A stretch of DNA of 64,000 bases, from assembly GCA_958510875.1 (NCBI GenBank), contig OY294067.1, positions 136,741,726 to 136,805,725 of the forward strand, in the 5' to 3' direction. The first letter of the stretch is position 1. Each line of letters starts with the position of its first letter. The position numbers were made by a program, and so were the translations under genes. This DNA is from Endomychus coccineus (lineage: Eukaryota; Arthropoda; Insecta; Coleoptera; Endomychidae). Shown one piece after another: positions 10,309 to 20,109 of this stretch. Under the pieces are notes generated by a model. That model saw only the letters and a list, made by a program, of their open reading frames with translations, had not been told where the DNA came from and made no database searches.

Positions 10309-10472
10309 ACCTTTAGATTGTACAATATTGTATCGTGTAAATAATTTACTATTTTTTTCCCGAAATAAAGTGTGTGCGTGTATGTGCAAGTATGTCGTTT
10401 ATTTCTTTTTCCTATACGTATTTTGTAAGATATCGATATCCAACATACCATAAATAATCGCATAATCGATAG

Positions 10473-11048
10473 ATGATCGTCGATGCGAATTCCATATTAG
10501 TATTTCTCATATCGGTCCACATTTTGTGGGTTTTTCATACGATATTGCTTACCGATTCGACCGATATACCCATGTTCGATATGTTAGCCCGTTTCATTTC
10601 TTCCACGAAATTGGAAAACGGCGTGTTCGCCGACGTATTCACCAATACGAACGATATTAGTACCGGTAGAGACGCTCGCTTGGTTATAGTGCACCCGTTC
10701 AATTGGTACATATTGAATATGAATTCGAATATATACGTATATTCTACGTCAGCCAACGATACGAACAAGTGTTCGGAAGGATACAATAATACGTTTGTTA
10801 AATTGAAACATCCGTCGAGCGGTCACTCGCTTCAAAATTTACATACAGTTTGCTTGCCCGTTAGCGTTTCTGATCTGTTGATTCATTTCAAGCGTAAGGT
10901 GCGCACTAGAATGAAAATAAGACCACACGAACGGTACGACAATCGGAAAATCGTGACTGTCGTAGATGTTATAAATCAATTGCTTTCGTCGGGAGCGATC
11001 GTAAATTACATACCGTCCATCGCGAATAACACGAACGCCGTCACATAA
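10473..11048 (+). CDS. Membrane-anchored protein (191 aa)
   Basis: An N-terminal hydrophobic segment (residues 8-27) acts as signal or anchor. It is followed by a 165-residue domain with two Cys and several N-glycosylation sites. This N-anchor layout is shared by several per os infectivity factors, but no family signature is visible. TAAG at 10426-10429 is 43 bases upstream. The spacer 10309-10472 holds a possible polyadenylation signal AATAAA at about 10364. Confidence 0.55.
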   Translation: MIVDANSILVFLISVHILWVFHTILLTDSTDIPMFDMLARFISSTKLENGVFADVFTNTNDISTGRDARLVIVHPFNWYILNMNSNIYVYSTSANDTNKCSEGYNNTFVKLKHPSSGHSLQNLHTVCLPVSVSDLLIHFKRKVRTRMKIRPHERYDNRKIVTVVDVINQLLSSGAIVNYIPSIANNTNAVT

Positions 11049-11151
11049 GAATCTCTCGTTATCACGAAAACGAAACAAGATATAAGATAGGTACGGATCG
11101 CATCCATCGCTAAAACGTACAGTATTCACGAAAATATAAACGAATAGAACG

Positions 11152-11823
11152 ATGGCATTCGTACGTTATTTCCCACGAATAGGTCTTCTAGATGTTCAGA
11201 TGCTTCAAGACTATTCGACGGGTGACTTCATCGTAAAAGAAATCGCCTGGAAACAAGTAAACTATCCGTTCGACATCGAAGATTACAATTACGGAGCGAC
11301 TCGCACTAGTTATTCGTACGACATTCGCAGCATCATGTTTTCCATTCCCAAATTCAAGTTGTACGGCGACGACAGATCTCCTTACAGGCATAGCAATATA
11401 CGTAAAACTAATCGTTATTTGACGGCGAATTACATAATGATCGACGGATCGGTCGGACACGTCCCGTATGCAGACGATATAGTATACGATATTCTGAGTC
11501 AATTCGACGTGATCTTCGTGAAAGGTTGGAATAAACGATATAATCTGTTGCGTTTGTTGGACAGGATAGCATCGTCGCAGTCGTCGTCGATCGATTATGG
11601 CACCATTAAATCGATCAAAATCATAGATATCGATACGGACGATAAGATCGAAACGATTTATCCGCTATCGGTCTATTATAACGATCGCTCGCTGTACGAC
11701 CTGAGGAAATCGTTGTGCACGTACGATCACGGACGGTGTTCCGTATTCAACGTGTTCGTGATGTTCGTTTATTGGTGGTGTCCGTTGTCGACTACGCTAT
11801 ATCGAAATAGTCGGAAGCAATAA
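11152..11823 (+). CDS. Possible RNase H-fold-like viral/TE family protein
   Basis: 223 residues. The pattern GLLDVQ at residues 11-16 followed by VKEIAW at 28-33, then a later VKGWNK, resembles a little-characterised family shared by arthropod DNA viruses and insect repeats. Its spaced acidic residues recall DEDD-type exonucleases. That resemblance is from memory of the pattern and is not proof of activity. TAAG motifs lie at 11046-11049 and 11083-11086. It is followed after four bases by the next gene. Confidence is good that it is a gene, low for function. Confidence 0.5.
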   Translation: MAFVRYFPRIGLLDVQMLQDYSTGDFIVKEIAWKQVNYPFDIEDYNYGATRTSYSYDIRSIMFSIPKFKLYGDDRSPYRHSNIRKTNRYLTANYIMIDGSVGHVPYADDIVYDILSQFDVIFVKGWNKRYNLLRLLDRIASSQSSSIDYGTIKSIKIIDIDTDDKIETIYPLSVYYNDRSLYDLRKSLCTYDHGRCSVFNVFVMFVYWWCPLSTTLYRNSRKQ

Positions 11824-11827
11824 TAAG

Positions 11828-12102
11828 ATGTTGAAACGGAATGCTCTCATGTCTAACGAAGCGAATAATAAGTCTTCCGTGTTCGATATCGACTACAAAA
11901 TTGACGGTCCTGGACCGAACGTGTTACAAATTCTCAAGTACGTTTCGATCGCAGTGGCATGTTTTATTTTAACTTTCCTAGCGTATTACGTTATGTTTGC
12001 GAGAGATAAAACGTCTCACGATTCCGATCAAAAACATTGGACGGACGAACACGCTCGACTGATGCAACAGCAACAACGAGAACGAGACCGGCAACAACAA
12101 GA

Positions 12103-12134
<32 letters not shown>

Positions 12135-13906
12135 GACGAGAACAAGAGCAACGGCGGCGACAAATATCGATCGACGAACGACGAATCGATCGATCACATC
12201 GATATGATTCGGTTCCGGTTCCCGTATCGAACAGATCGTCATCGATGGATAATCCACAAAATATATCGGACCGTTACGATCCACGACGACGTCAAGAATC
12301 GCGTAACGGATTACGTTCGGCGACGTCAACAGCGTCGTTGCCGTCGTCGTTTCCGATATCGAACGGCGGCGTCGATAAACCGAACGACGTGTGGTCGAGC
12401 AAAAAATCGAAAAATACTCCGATGGGTAGCATAATATGGCACGACGGAATGAGTCGTATATTAGACTTGAACGTTCTATTAGATATGGTACCGATTATAT
12501 CGATCCGTAAAAGCGCGGAGCATCTCGTCGATTATTACGTAGCACACTCTCGTCAGAATACCGATCAGAATATCGTTATCGAACGGTACCGCTACCCGTA
12601 TAATCACGAATCGTTCAATACGAAATCGTGGACAGAACTCGTCCCAGATAAATCGACAAAAGGTATAAAATTGAAAACGCAAATTGGTACCAACAAATAT
12701 TCCTACGTGGCGTCGACTCTAGAAATTACCGACTACGAACTATGGTCGGTCAAAGATCTATTAACGTGTGGCATCCTAATTACCGAGACTGCCGGCGACA
12801 ACGACAACGTAATATACAGTACGATTAATGACGGTAACGCTATTAACGTGTTCGGTGGGTTACACAAGAAATCTGGCCAGCTTCAAACTCTGATTATGTA
12901 TAATAATCTCAAGTGTAACGTGACGGGAAAAAAGAATATGTCGGTAGGAGTATCGGCGGCCGTCGTGAAGAATCGAAACGCGCTGTCCGATCTGTGGGCC
13001 GAAACGAAAAAGTTACTTTTCGGTAAGAACATCGACAACTTCGAATTCTTGACGGGCAGGCAGAACGCGATGGTTCGTATAGTGAAGAATAAATACGGTG
13101 TCGTTCAAAGGTCGAGCTCGCCAACGTTAAAGACCGACGTATTGATCCTTTTGCACGCCACCTACGCGATTCAACTGAACGATTCCGACGATGTCGATTA
13201 TAACATGAAAACGTTCGAACAGGACTTCAGTCGTTCCGAATTGTCACAATATTTGACATTGTTGTATTGGGGCAACTCGAACGGAACTTTCCGGACCGAT
13301 TATTTGGATGAATTTCCTGCATCCGTCGCTTTGGACACCAATCGGCATTCTCAGCGAAAGAAATTCGCGCTAATCGACGTTTACATGGCGGACGTGAACA
13401 GTGTCATAAAGTATGGCTATTCGATCGAAAGTTATCGAACAGATAATTTAGCTCTTTATCGCGGAGACAACTGTGACTGGTTGAAGACGATAAAGTTCTC
13501 CATCCTTCCGAACGACCGTATCGTACATAAGCGTACGAAACGATCCGCTTCTATCGAACCGGTCGACGACGAACCTATCTACGCAGAATTGGAGAATTTC
13601 AACGCTGTCCTCGAAGAAACGTCCAGCGTATCGACGATGCAGTCGGACGTCGACGATAGCTGTACCGAAGATTATAGCGACAACGACGACGACGACGACC
13701 GCGACGATAATACGAACACTACAAAATCGATATCCGATCTTCTCGACGCAGCGAATAACGACGACCGGGACAACGAGCCGTCGTCACGCGTCGAAAAAAC
13801 ATATACCGACGCGACGCCGCGTTACGATATAAACGAACACATAGAAGAGCTAGAACGGATGAACGTGACCGATTACAACGCGGAAATGAACGGTATGGCC
13901 CTATGA
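11828..13906 (+). CDS. odv-e66-like: ODV-E66-like polysaccharide lyase fragment with polyQ
   Basis: 692 residues. One transmembrane span at about 34-57, a Gln/Arg-rich coiled region at 78-115, then a globular domain. Two stretches match the style of polysaccharide lyase family 8: WHDGMSRIL near residue 204, followed by a loop ending VPII, and a W...GI...VIYSTIND pattern at about 305-335. ODV-E66 proteins of this virus group are membrane-anchored family 8 lyases that degrade chondroitin-type glycans during gut infection. The usual N-terminal alpha-toroid seems replaced by low-complexity sequence and there is an acidic tail (565-692), so activity is doubtful. TAAG at 11824-11827 abuts the ATG. 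Confidence 0.5.
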
Positions 13907-13914
13907 GATAAGAC

Positions 13915-14166
13915 ATGAACACTGGCACGAGAAATATCACCGATATCATGAACGGCATTGCTGGTGCCGCCGACACCACTTCTGGATGGGTCGGTCTTTT
14001 CGACAACATCACGTTGAGCGATGCCATATCGCTGGCCATGTGCTTCTCGGTAGCTTGTTCCCTATCCGGATTCGTCATTTACTCGCTCAAGCGTTTTCGC
14101 AAAATACAAAAGATACGATATCACGCGTTAATATTGAACGAACGTGAAAATAAGACCGTAGTATGA
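13915..14166 (+). CDS. Small single-span membrane protein (83 aa)
   Basis: A Gly/Asn/Thr-rich N-terminus, a hydrophobic span at about residues 36-57 containing two Cys, and a basic C-terminal tail. TAAG at 13909-13912 lies two bases before the ATG. Its last four bases overlap the next ATG (ATGA type). A likely small envelope protein, family unknown. Confidence 0.6.
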   Translation: MNTGTRNITDIMNGIAGAADTTSGWVGLFDNITLSDAISLAMCFSVACSLSGFVIYSLKRFRKIQKIRYHALILNERENKTVV

Positions 14167-14534
14167 CGTTCCAAGCGTTCGTATACAACGTCGATGCGAA
14201 AAATCTGACGATACGTTCCGTTATTCCGATAGACACGTTCGATAATGTGACGACTGTGTCATCGAACGGAGGTATAGTCGACGACTTTCACGCCGACGAT
14301 GAAGTCGACTTATCCGTGAAAATTGGACATTTCGCATTGTACGATATCGACTCGACCGAAAGCAGTACGATCAGAGGGATGTTAATATTGGAAATTCTAT
14401 CGAAACGATCTGCCTTCTACGACCGCGGGAGCATCGGTGATGGGAACGACGGTTGGAACTTTATGAGAAAAAACAAAAATACACCTTTACATCGTTTATT
14501 CAGTGAAATTAATTCACAATATGTGATTACGTAA
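14163..14534 (+). CDS. Uncharacterised protein (123 aa)
   Basis: Soluble-looking, beta-rich product without recognised motif. TAAG at 14151-14154 lies inside the previous gene, eight bases before this ATG. The 3' end converges on and overlaps by 21 bases the minus-strand LEF-4-like gene, so the two transcripts must overlap tail to tail. Confidence 0.55.
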   Translation: MTFQAFVYNVDAKNLTIRSVIPIDTFDNVTTVSSNGGIVDDFHADDEVDLSVKIGHFALYDIDSTESSTIRGMLILEILSKRSAFYDRGSIGDGNDGWNFMRKNKNTPLHRLFSEINSQYVIT

Positions 14535-16520
14535 TATAGCTTTAATTTTACCATTATTATCTGCCTCGAATTTGTCATATCTAATTTTATATTGTACTAG
14601 TTCTACGTGTCGCAATAAAAACAATAATTCTTCGAAATCTTCTTCTTCTTCTTCTTCTTCTTCTTCTCCTTTTCCTTTAACGTTATTCGAAACGACGACG
14701 GGAGCAGTCGTGGTGGTGCTATCGATAGCGGTACGATTAGTGGTAGTGGTAGTGTACTTCGGGTTGTCGGATACGTGCTGTTTTTTTCGTATGACGAATT
14801 CGATCAGGACGATGTTGGAGTCCAGGCCGGTCGAATACCATCGCAGTTTATTAGCATCGAAATCGCGTATCGTTAGATCGCGGGCGAGGAAATCAAAGTT
14901 CTTTTCGTAGCTGGTTAACGTCGATTTGCACAAGTCGTAAATCAATTCGATCGTTTGATACAATTTCAATTTTACGTATAAACTTTTCGTTCCGTCGCCG
15001 AATATAACTATCGCCAATTTACCGTCCGTCCGTTCCGACGAACGAGCAATTTGTTCGTCGTGTCGCGTTGCGTTCCGTTTCGAATAGAAAAAATAATCGT
15101 CGAACAAGTGTAACGGATAATCGTAATGATAATAGGTGAAATGTTTATCGTCGTGCTTGTGAAATTTCGAGATCAATTCTAGCGAATATATCGGATCGAT
15201 TTCGTGAAAAGTTCGTGCGATTCTCGTGATGGTGTCCGTTTCGGCGTACGGCTGACTCTTCGTGTTGGGATCGCTCGAATCGAACGCGAATCCGTGTAAT
15301 TGATTTTTACCGTATGAAGATACGCCGTATATTTCCGTCACTACGATATGATCTTGGCTGATGTCGTTCATACCGCTCGTCGTGGCATCGTCGTCGTCGT
15401 CGTTCGAAAACATCTCCACTTGCACTATCAATCGTTGTAAGCAGTACGACGGCAAATCGAATTCTCGCAACGCCTTCACGGTACGCACGACGATTTTGTC
15501 ATTTTCCCATACACCGGTGCCACGTATACCGTTCCATTTGGGAGCTACGAAAACGTTGGTCATGTTCGAGCGTGCGTCGAATCGTACTTTCGACATGAAC
15601 TTGCCGTATTCGTGTGTGAAATTTCGCGTGTAATCTTGCATCAGTTCACCGATACGCTTTTCCTCGCCGATACAAATACGCTTGGCACCCACCACGATTT
15701 CACGTAGCAACGGTACGGGTATCAGAGCGAGTACGTCGTCGACGAACGCTCTTATCGTTGCGGACGACATCGACTTATCGTGGCATAGCTTACTGTCGAA
15801 TTCTTTCTCGAATTCCAAATAGTAAAACTCGTCCATGGGTCTTCGTCCTTGTTGCGTTCCACCGAAACTGTAACCTTTACCGATCGAAAAACGTACCCTT
15901 TTATCGGGAAAATTTCTCAGACATATTCGTGACTGACCGAAAATCGGTATGAACGAACCGTCGGTATCGTTCGAATTATCCAGCACGGTCCGTTTGAACT
16001 CTTCGTAAGTGAGACTTTCTTCGTAGCTACGTTTCCACGTACATTCCACCAATATCTCCGTTCGTTCGTCTAACGTGAACGGCACTATCGTCGACGATCT
16101 GGACATCGTTCGTTTCCTCTGGAACGAGAATTTATCGTTAAATGTTGCGGACGACGACGACGATACTAACCGTTTGATGTTCGCATCGTTTAGCATATCG
16201 TCGTGTAACGGATCGATTAATTTCTCTATATCTGCGTAGGGTATAGGTTGAACGTCTTTAACGATGACACGATACATTCCTTGAAATCGATCGTAATCGT
16301 CGTCGCGATCCGTACGAATGCCATAATCGCTTTCTTCGACATATCTTTTGATCTCGTCCAATCGCGTCGTCGCCTTTCCGCTATATCTGATGTTGGTTTC
16401 GTAACACCACGTTTTGTCGTCGCCGTATTTATCCAGTACGAATTGACCGGTATCGTAGAAACTTTTAACGTCCATCAGTAACGTGACCGTAAGTTCTTTC
16501 TCTTCTTCGAGTTGCTGCAT
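14514..16520 (-). CDS. lef-4-like: LEF-4-like mRNA capping enzyme
   Basis: 668 residues. LEF-4 is the RNA polymerase subunit with RNA 5'-triphosphatase and guanylyltransferase activity in baculoviruses and nudiviruses. The N-terminal half has two Glu-bearing strands of the metal-dependent triphosphatase (tunnel) fold: TEILVECTWKR at 154-163 and YYLEFEKEF at 233-241. The C-terminal half has a nucleotidyltransferase-like motif I, APKWNGIRG at 326-334, followed by strands RLIVQVEMF (363-371) and HIVVTEIYG (391-399). The family consensus at motif I is KxDG, and here Asn replaces Asp. It is longer than baculovirus LEF-4 because of Asp, Ser and Glu inserts. No TAAG precedes its ATG, consistent with an early gene. 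Confidence 0.6.
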   Translation of the reverse strand: MQQLEEEKELTVTLLMDVKSFYDTGQFVLDKYGDDKTWCYETNIRYSGKATTRLDEIKRYVEESDYGIRTDRDDDYDRFQGMYRVIVKDVQPIPYADIEKLIDPLHDDMLNDANIKRLVSSSSSATFNDKFSFQRKRTMSRSSTIVPFTLDERTEILVECTWKRSYEESLTYEEFKRTVLDNSNDTDGSFIPIFGQSRICLRNFPDKRVRFSIGKGYSFGGTQQGRRPMDEFYYLEFEKEFDSKLCHDKSMSSATIRAFVDDVLALIPVPLLREIVVGAKRICIGEEKRIGELMQDYTRNFTHEYGKFMSKVRFDARSNMTNVFVAPKWNGIRGTGVWENDKIVVRTVKALREFDLPSYCLQRLIVQVEMFSNDDDDDATTSGMNDISQDHIVVTEIYGVSSYGKNQLHGFAFDSSDPNTKSQPYAETDTITRIARTFHEIDPIYSLELISKFHKHDDKHFTYYHYDYPLHLFDDYFFYSKRNATRHDEQIARSSERTDGKLAIVIFGDGTKSLYVKLKLYQTIELIYDLCKSTLTSYEKNFDFLARDLTIRDFDANKLRWYSTGLDSNIVLIEFVIRKKQHVSDNPKYTTTTTNRTAIDSTTTTAPVVVSNNVKGKGEEEEEEEEEDFEELLFLLRHVELVQYKIRYDKFEADNNGKIKAILRNHIL

Positions 16521-16661
16521 GTAGCCACTTTCTTCCCTCTCCGGTCCACGTCGAAATAATCGCTAACGGAACTACCGTGATAACGGTATGGTGGTGGTGG
16601 TGGTGGTGGTGGTTGTCCCCTTGGCGGTGACGGTGTTGTATGAACGTAGGTTAGAGGGAGA
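16521..16661. repeat. Spacer with (GGT)n microsatellite
   Basis: A 141-base spacer between two minus-strand genes. It contains a GGT trinucleotide tract at about 16590-16612 and no credible coding frame. It holds the leader of the LEF-4-like gene. Confidence 0.5.
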
Positions 16662-17660
16662 CTATACGGAAAACGGATAAGACGGTTCTTTGCGCCTTCT
16701 ACGTTTGATATCGTTATTATCGTCGTTTTCGTTCGGCTTATCCGAACCGCTTCTTCGTCGTTTAGAACGTGAAGTTTCTTCGTCCATAGGTATTTGTGTA
16801 TCGTTCGTTATTCTATCGACACAAATAAATTGATAAAATAATATAGGTCGTTTTTTTTCTACGAATATAACCGTACAGCCGGGGAGATGATGACGACGAT
16901 AATCGGCGTGACATCTAACGTTGGCCGTCAATATATTAGAAATCGAATTTTCGAATAACGCAAAAATAACTTCCAACTGGTGAAAATTTATCAACAATCT
17001 GGTACCGAATTTGTACGGATGGCTATTATCGACGACGGCGTTTTCGGAGTTGAAACAACGCAATAAGCCATACGATAACAATCGAATACTTCGCTCGCTG
17101 TTGACGTACGAAGGTTCCGGAAAACCTTCGACGACAACATCGATATAGTGTACGGGTCTGACGTTATTATGGAAATTACTCGTCGTATCGTAGAATAACT
17201 GTTCGTTAGTCAGGACGATGGAAGGCGGTGGTGTCGATGAAGAGCGACGACGTTCATTTCTCGACCCCAAAACGACCAGCGTGAAATGTGGTAGGTGACG
17301 GGTATGGTCATCGGCAAGGAGGTTACGTTGTTGTTGTTGTTGTTGTTGTTGATCGACACCGTCCAGTTCGATTCTGTTCAATCGTATCGACGTATAATTC
17401 GATCCGTTCGTATCGACATCGTCCGTCGAAGGATGATCAGAAGAGGAAGAAGAAGAAGAAGAAGAAGAAACGGTATTATCGTAATACCACGTTTCGTACG
17501 CGTACCACTGTCGATCTATTAAAAAAATTATCTGATCGGTAACGATAAGTATCGTCGTCCAATCGATATTTTCGAACGTATCGTGGAATATTCGAGCCTT
17601 GATCACCACGTTCGATTTTTCCGTATACAGCGTAACGTGTTTTTCCAACGTGGATTCCAT
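16662..17660 (-). CDS. Uncharacterised protein with C-terminal nuclear signal
   Basis: 332 residues, with a Ser run near 65-74, a Gln run near 104-111 and two basic clusters (about 297-302 and KRRRRK at 319-324) typical of a nuclear localisation signal. No other motif recognised. It is divergently paired with the VP91-like gene across only 11 bases, and a TAAG on the minus strand (17664-17661) touches its ATG. Probably a late nuclear protein. Confidence 0.6.
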   Translation of the reverse strand: MESTLEKHVTLYTEKSNVVIKARIFHDTFENIDWTTILIVTDQIIFLIDRQWYAYETWYYDNTVSSSSSSSSSSDHPSTDDVDTNGSNYTSIRLNRIELDGVDQQQQQQQQRNLLADDHTRHLPHFTLVVLGSRNERRRSSSTPPPSIVLTNEQLFYDTTSNFHNNVRPVHYIDVVVEGFPEPSYVNSERSIRLLSYGLLRCFNSENAVVDNSHPYKFGTRLLINFHQLEVIFALFENSISNILTANVRCHADYRRHHLPGCTVIFVEKKRPILFYQFICVDRITNDTQIPMDEETSRSKRRRSGSDKPNENDDNNDIKRRRRKEPSYPFSV

Positions 17661-17671
17661 CTTACTGTAAG
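17661..17671. promoter_or_regulatory. 11-bp palindromic bidirectional late promoter
   Basis: The whole spacer between two divergent ATGs is CTTACTGTAAG, a perfect 5-bp inverted repeat around a central T. TAAG abuts the ATG on each strand, so both transcripts would be essentially leaderless if they start within the motif. Confidence 0.7.
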
Positions 17672-19876
17672 ATGCTCCTATTAATCGTGATACTATGTTC
17701 TTTGTTGTTTTTAATCTTGTCGATCGTTACAAATAAATCTACGTTAGACGAGCGGCCTCCAGATTTTGACGTGATCGTCGCAGACCGGCAAACGAAATTA
17801 GCGATCATCAATTATTGTCACTATCTACGACGACGACGACCGTCTTTAAAAGGCTCGTCAAAACTTTATTTCCCGTACATTCCAGTCGTTCTTCCCGATC
17901 ACTCAGACCCTGTTTCTCGTTCTTCTCCTTCGTCTTCACCACCATTGAGAATACCTGTATATGAATTGAATTTTCTCGATAACGATAGTACCGTTCAAAT
18001 CAGACCGTACAAATACGTTGACTTACCGTTGACGCGATCGCGTTCGTCGTTGTCTAGGTCGCTACGGGAAAAATTCAACGTAAAATATATGTTTCGATTC
18101 GATCGAGGTACGTTCGACGTCGTTAGATCGATCGGACAGGAGGAAAATTTCAAAGTATCGGCCACGCTCGAAAATATCCACGTAGAATGGCTAGATAAAT
18201 CGATAACGATAAAATTGCCGCACCGATTCGACCCCACAGACAACGAACAATTATTCCCCGTGAACATATGCGAAGCGGGTGATGATATTCGCCGCACGCC
18301 CGCGTTTCCGATTCCTATCACCGGTTCGTTTTCCAACAACACGATATTGCAAGTATTCTCGGACGACAGGGCGTTATCCGAGTCTCGTTCTTTGGCGGGG
18401 TTCGGTCTGATCGGGTGGAAATATAGATCGAATCAATACGGTCGTTGCGACGGCGACGACAACGCCGTGTTCACTTTACACGACTGCCCGGAGCGCACGA
18501 TATACGGAGGTGCGGGTAGATGCTTATCGGTCGACGAGACCACTCAAACGTGCTTGCGTCATCCCGCGTTCACGATCGAACATCCGATCGATCGAGCGAA
18601 ATATTTTCAGTGTACGAACGAGTTTCCATTTTACGAGGAGAAATCTTGCGGATCAGACGAAACATTTTCGGTCGAAAGTTTGAAATGCGAATCGAAAAAC
18701 GTATGTCGCGACAGGTCCAACGGTAAACTCGCCATGCCTCGGTCGTTGCGAACGATCTATTCGGGCGAAACGTACGTCGAATGTATCGGCGGTCGGAGTT
18801 ACGTGAGAGATTGCGCCGTTAAATACGTGAACGCTAAATTGACAGAACTCGGAGACGGATGTTGCGACCCCGAGTGTAACGGCAAAGCCTTCGGCGAGGG
18901 AGACACGGTCGTCGTGATCACCGTCCAAAACGTACGAGATCGCATAAATCTAGTAGAATACCCGGGCGATGTGATCGTTTGCAACGGAGGTTTGAGAACT
19001 CCGTTCGACCGACAAGGTCTGGTAGATCAACGACCCACGCTTGTGACGAGACGAGAGGTCGTGAATAAATCGCACATGGCCAAAATCTACGCTTCCGCTA
19101 GCACGAACATGGACGTTGTACGGCTCAAACGCTACGAACTGATCGCCGAGTACGAATTACCTTCTTTTATTTTCGCACGAGACGACGGTGGGAAGGTGTC
19201 GAAGAAAACGTTGCATACGTTTCGTGACGCGCCGGAATTATTCAAAACGGGTAAAATACGTGTAATATCGTCTTTCACCGCAGACAAATCCATGTACGCG
19301 TTCCTTCGTTTCTCTCTGTACCTGAATATCAAAGAGAACATCGCAACGTCCCTCACCGACGATCTGATATTGGAGTCGCGCGGAACGGTACCACCGCGCG
19401 TTTTATCTTCGACGGAAGCGGATTATTTCCGATTCGACAGATCGAAAGTATTCGGTCTGACGAATATCCAAGCTTGCTCGTGGAAAAGCAAGGATAAAGT
19501 TTTCGTATTCGACGAGGCGTACGATGACTTTCTAGAAAACGTCGTTTCTCCTACGACGACCGCGACGAACGTAAGTAACGACGCGTTCCTAACCAATCAT
19601 TTGTATCATACCGACCTGTTAACTTTACCGATCGTATCGCAACATCGTTCGATACCGTTCGTCGAAATGAACGAAGACGAATGTTTACGGACGTTTTATG
19701 AAAGTGACGATCATCCAAGTCGAATCGGAGGGTACGAATTGAAAAATGAACATCTAAACGATATCGGAGTAAAGACCGATACGTTCGTGGAATTCGCTTG
19801 TTCGTTGGTGGGATTTCGAACTGACGCCGGAAAAATGTGCGCGATAATGAAAGATGCGATATTCGCACCACAATAA
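17672..19876 (+). CDS. vp91-like: VP91/PIF-8-like structural protein
   Basis: 734 residues, close to the usual size of VP91 (PIF-8), a capsid and envelope-associated protein of the per os infectivity complex. It begins with a hydrophobic anchor (residues 3-19). A Cys-rich chitin-binding (peritrophin-A type) cluster lies at about residues 271-345, with aromatic residues between cysteines as in chitin-binding domains. A second Cys-rich segment follows at about 370-420, then a long globular C-terminal half. The order anchor, Cys-rich region, chitin-binding domain, large C-domain is characteristic. The frame is intact. TAAG at 17668-17671 abuts the ATG, and the gene shares an 11-bp divergent promoter with its neighbour. 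The combination with a LEF-4-like gene is the main evidence for the virus group. Confidence 0.72.
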   Translation: MLLLIVILCSLLFLILSIVTNKSTLDERPPDFDVIVADRQTKLAIINYCHYLRRRRPSLKGSSKLYFPYIPVVLPDHSDPVSRSSPSSSPPLRIPVYELNFLDNDSTVQIRPYKYVDLPLTRSRSSLSRSLREKFNVKYMFRFDRGTFDVVRSIGQEENFKVSATLENIHVEWLDKSITIKLPHRFDPTDNEQLFPVNICEAGDDIRRTPAFPIPITGSFSNNTILQVFSDDRALSESRSLAGFGLIGWKYRSNQYGRCDGDDNAVFTLHDCPERTIYGGAGRCLSVDETTQTCLRHPAFTIEHPIDRAKYFQCTNEFPFYEEKSCGSDETFSVESLKCESKNVCRDRSNGKLAMPRSLRTIYSGETYVECIGGRSYVRDCAVKYVNAKLTELGDGCCDPECNGKAFGEGDTVVVITVQNVRDRINLVEYPGDVIVCNGGLRTPFDRQGLVDQRPTLVTRREVVNKSHMAKIYASASTNMDVVRLKRYELIAEYELPSFIFARDDGGKVSKKTLHTFRDAPELFKTGKIRVISSFTADKSMYAFLRFSLYLNIKENIATSLTDDLILESRGTVPPRVLSSTEADYFRFDRSKVFGLTNIQACSWKSKDKVFVFDEAYDDFLENVVSPTTTATNVSNDAFLTNHLYHTDLLTLPIVSQHRSIPFVEMNEDECLRTFYESDDHPSRIGGYELKNEHLNDIGVKTDTFVEFACSLVGFRTDAGKMCAIMKDAIFAPQ

Positions 19877-19913
19877 AAAGACACGAGCGAGGAACCGCCG
19901 TCTCATAACGACG

Positions 19914-20105
19914 ATGACTACCACGTACACGGGAGCTATAATACATATTTTCATTTCGCTATTCTTCTTTTTTTACAACATACCGTCGTTCGTCGATAAC
20001 GTTTCGATTCTGTACGCATGGTATAGCAATACAGATGGCAGTGTAGAATTAGACGAGGAACGGGAGTGCGAAAAAAAATCGACGAGCGGTGTGCGAAAAC
20101 TGTAG
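19914..20105 (+). CDS. Small membrane protein (63 aa)
   Basis: From the ATG at 19914 the product has a hydrophobic span at about residues 8-24 and a charged C-terminal half (acidic, then basic). It sits between the VP91-like gene and the next gene with almost no spacing. No TAAG is seen close by. Such N-anchored mini-proteins occur among infectivity factors, but it is too short to assign and may be fortuitous. Confidence 0.4.
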   Translation: MTTTYTGAIIHIFISLFFFFYNIPSFVDNVSILYAWYSNTDGSVELDEERECEKKSTSGVRKL

Positions 20106-20109
20106 AGCG

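Noticed and set aside
9723..10463. Minus-strand frame (246 codons) across the glycoprotein end
   Set aside because: Antisense shadow. Arg/Asp-rich composition, no family resemblance and no TAAG or TATA at its start.
15361..15633. Plus-strand frame opposite the LEF-4-like gene
   Set aside because: Antisense shadow with Ser runs derived from the Asp codons of the real gene.
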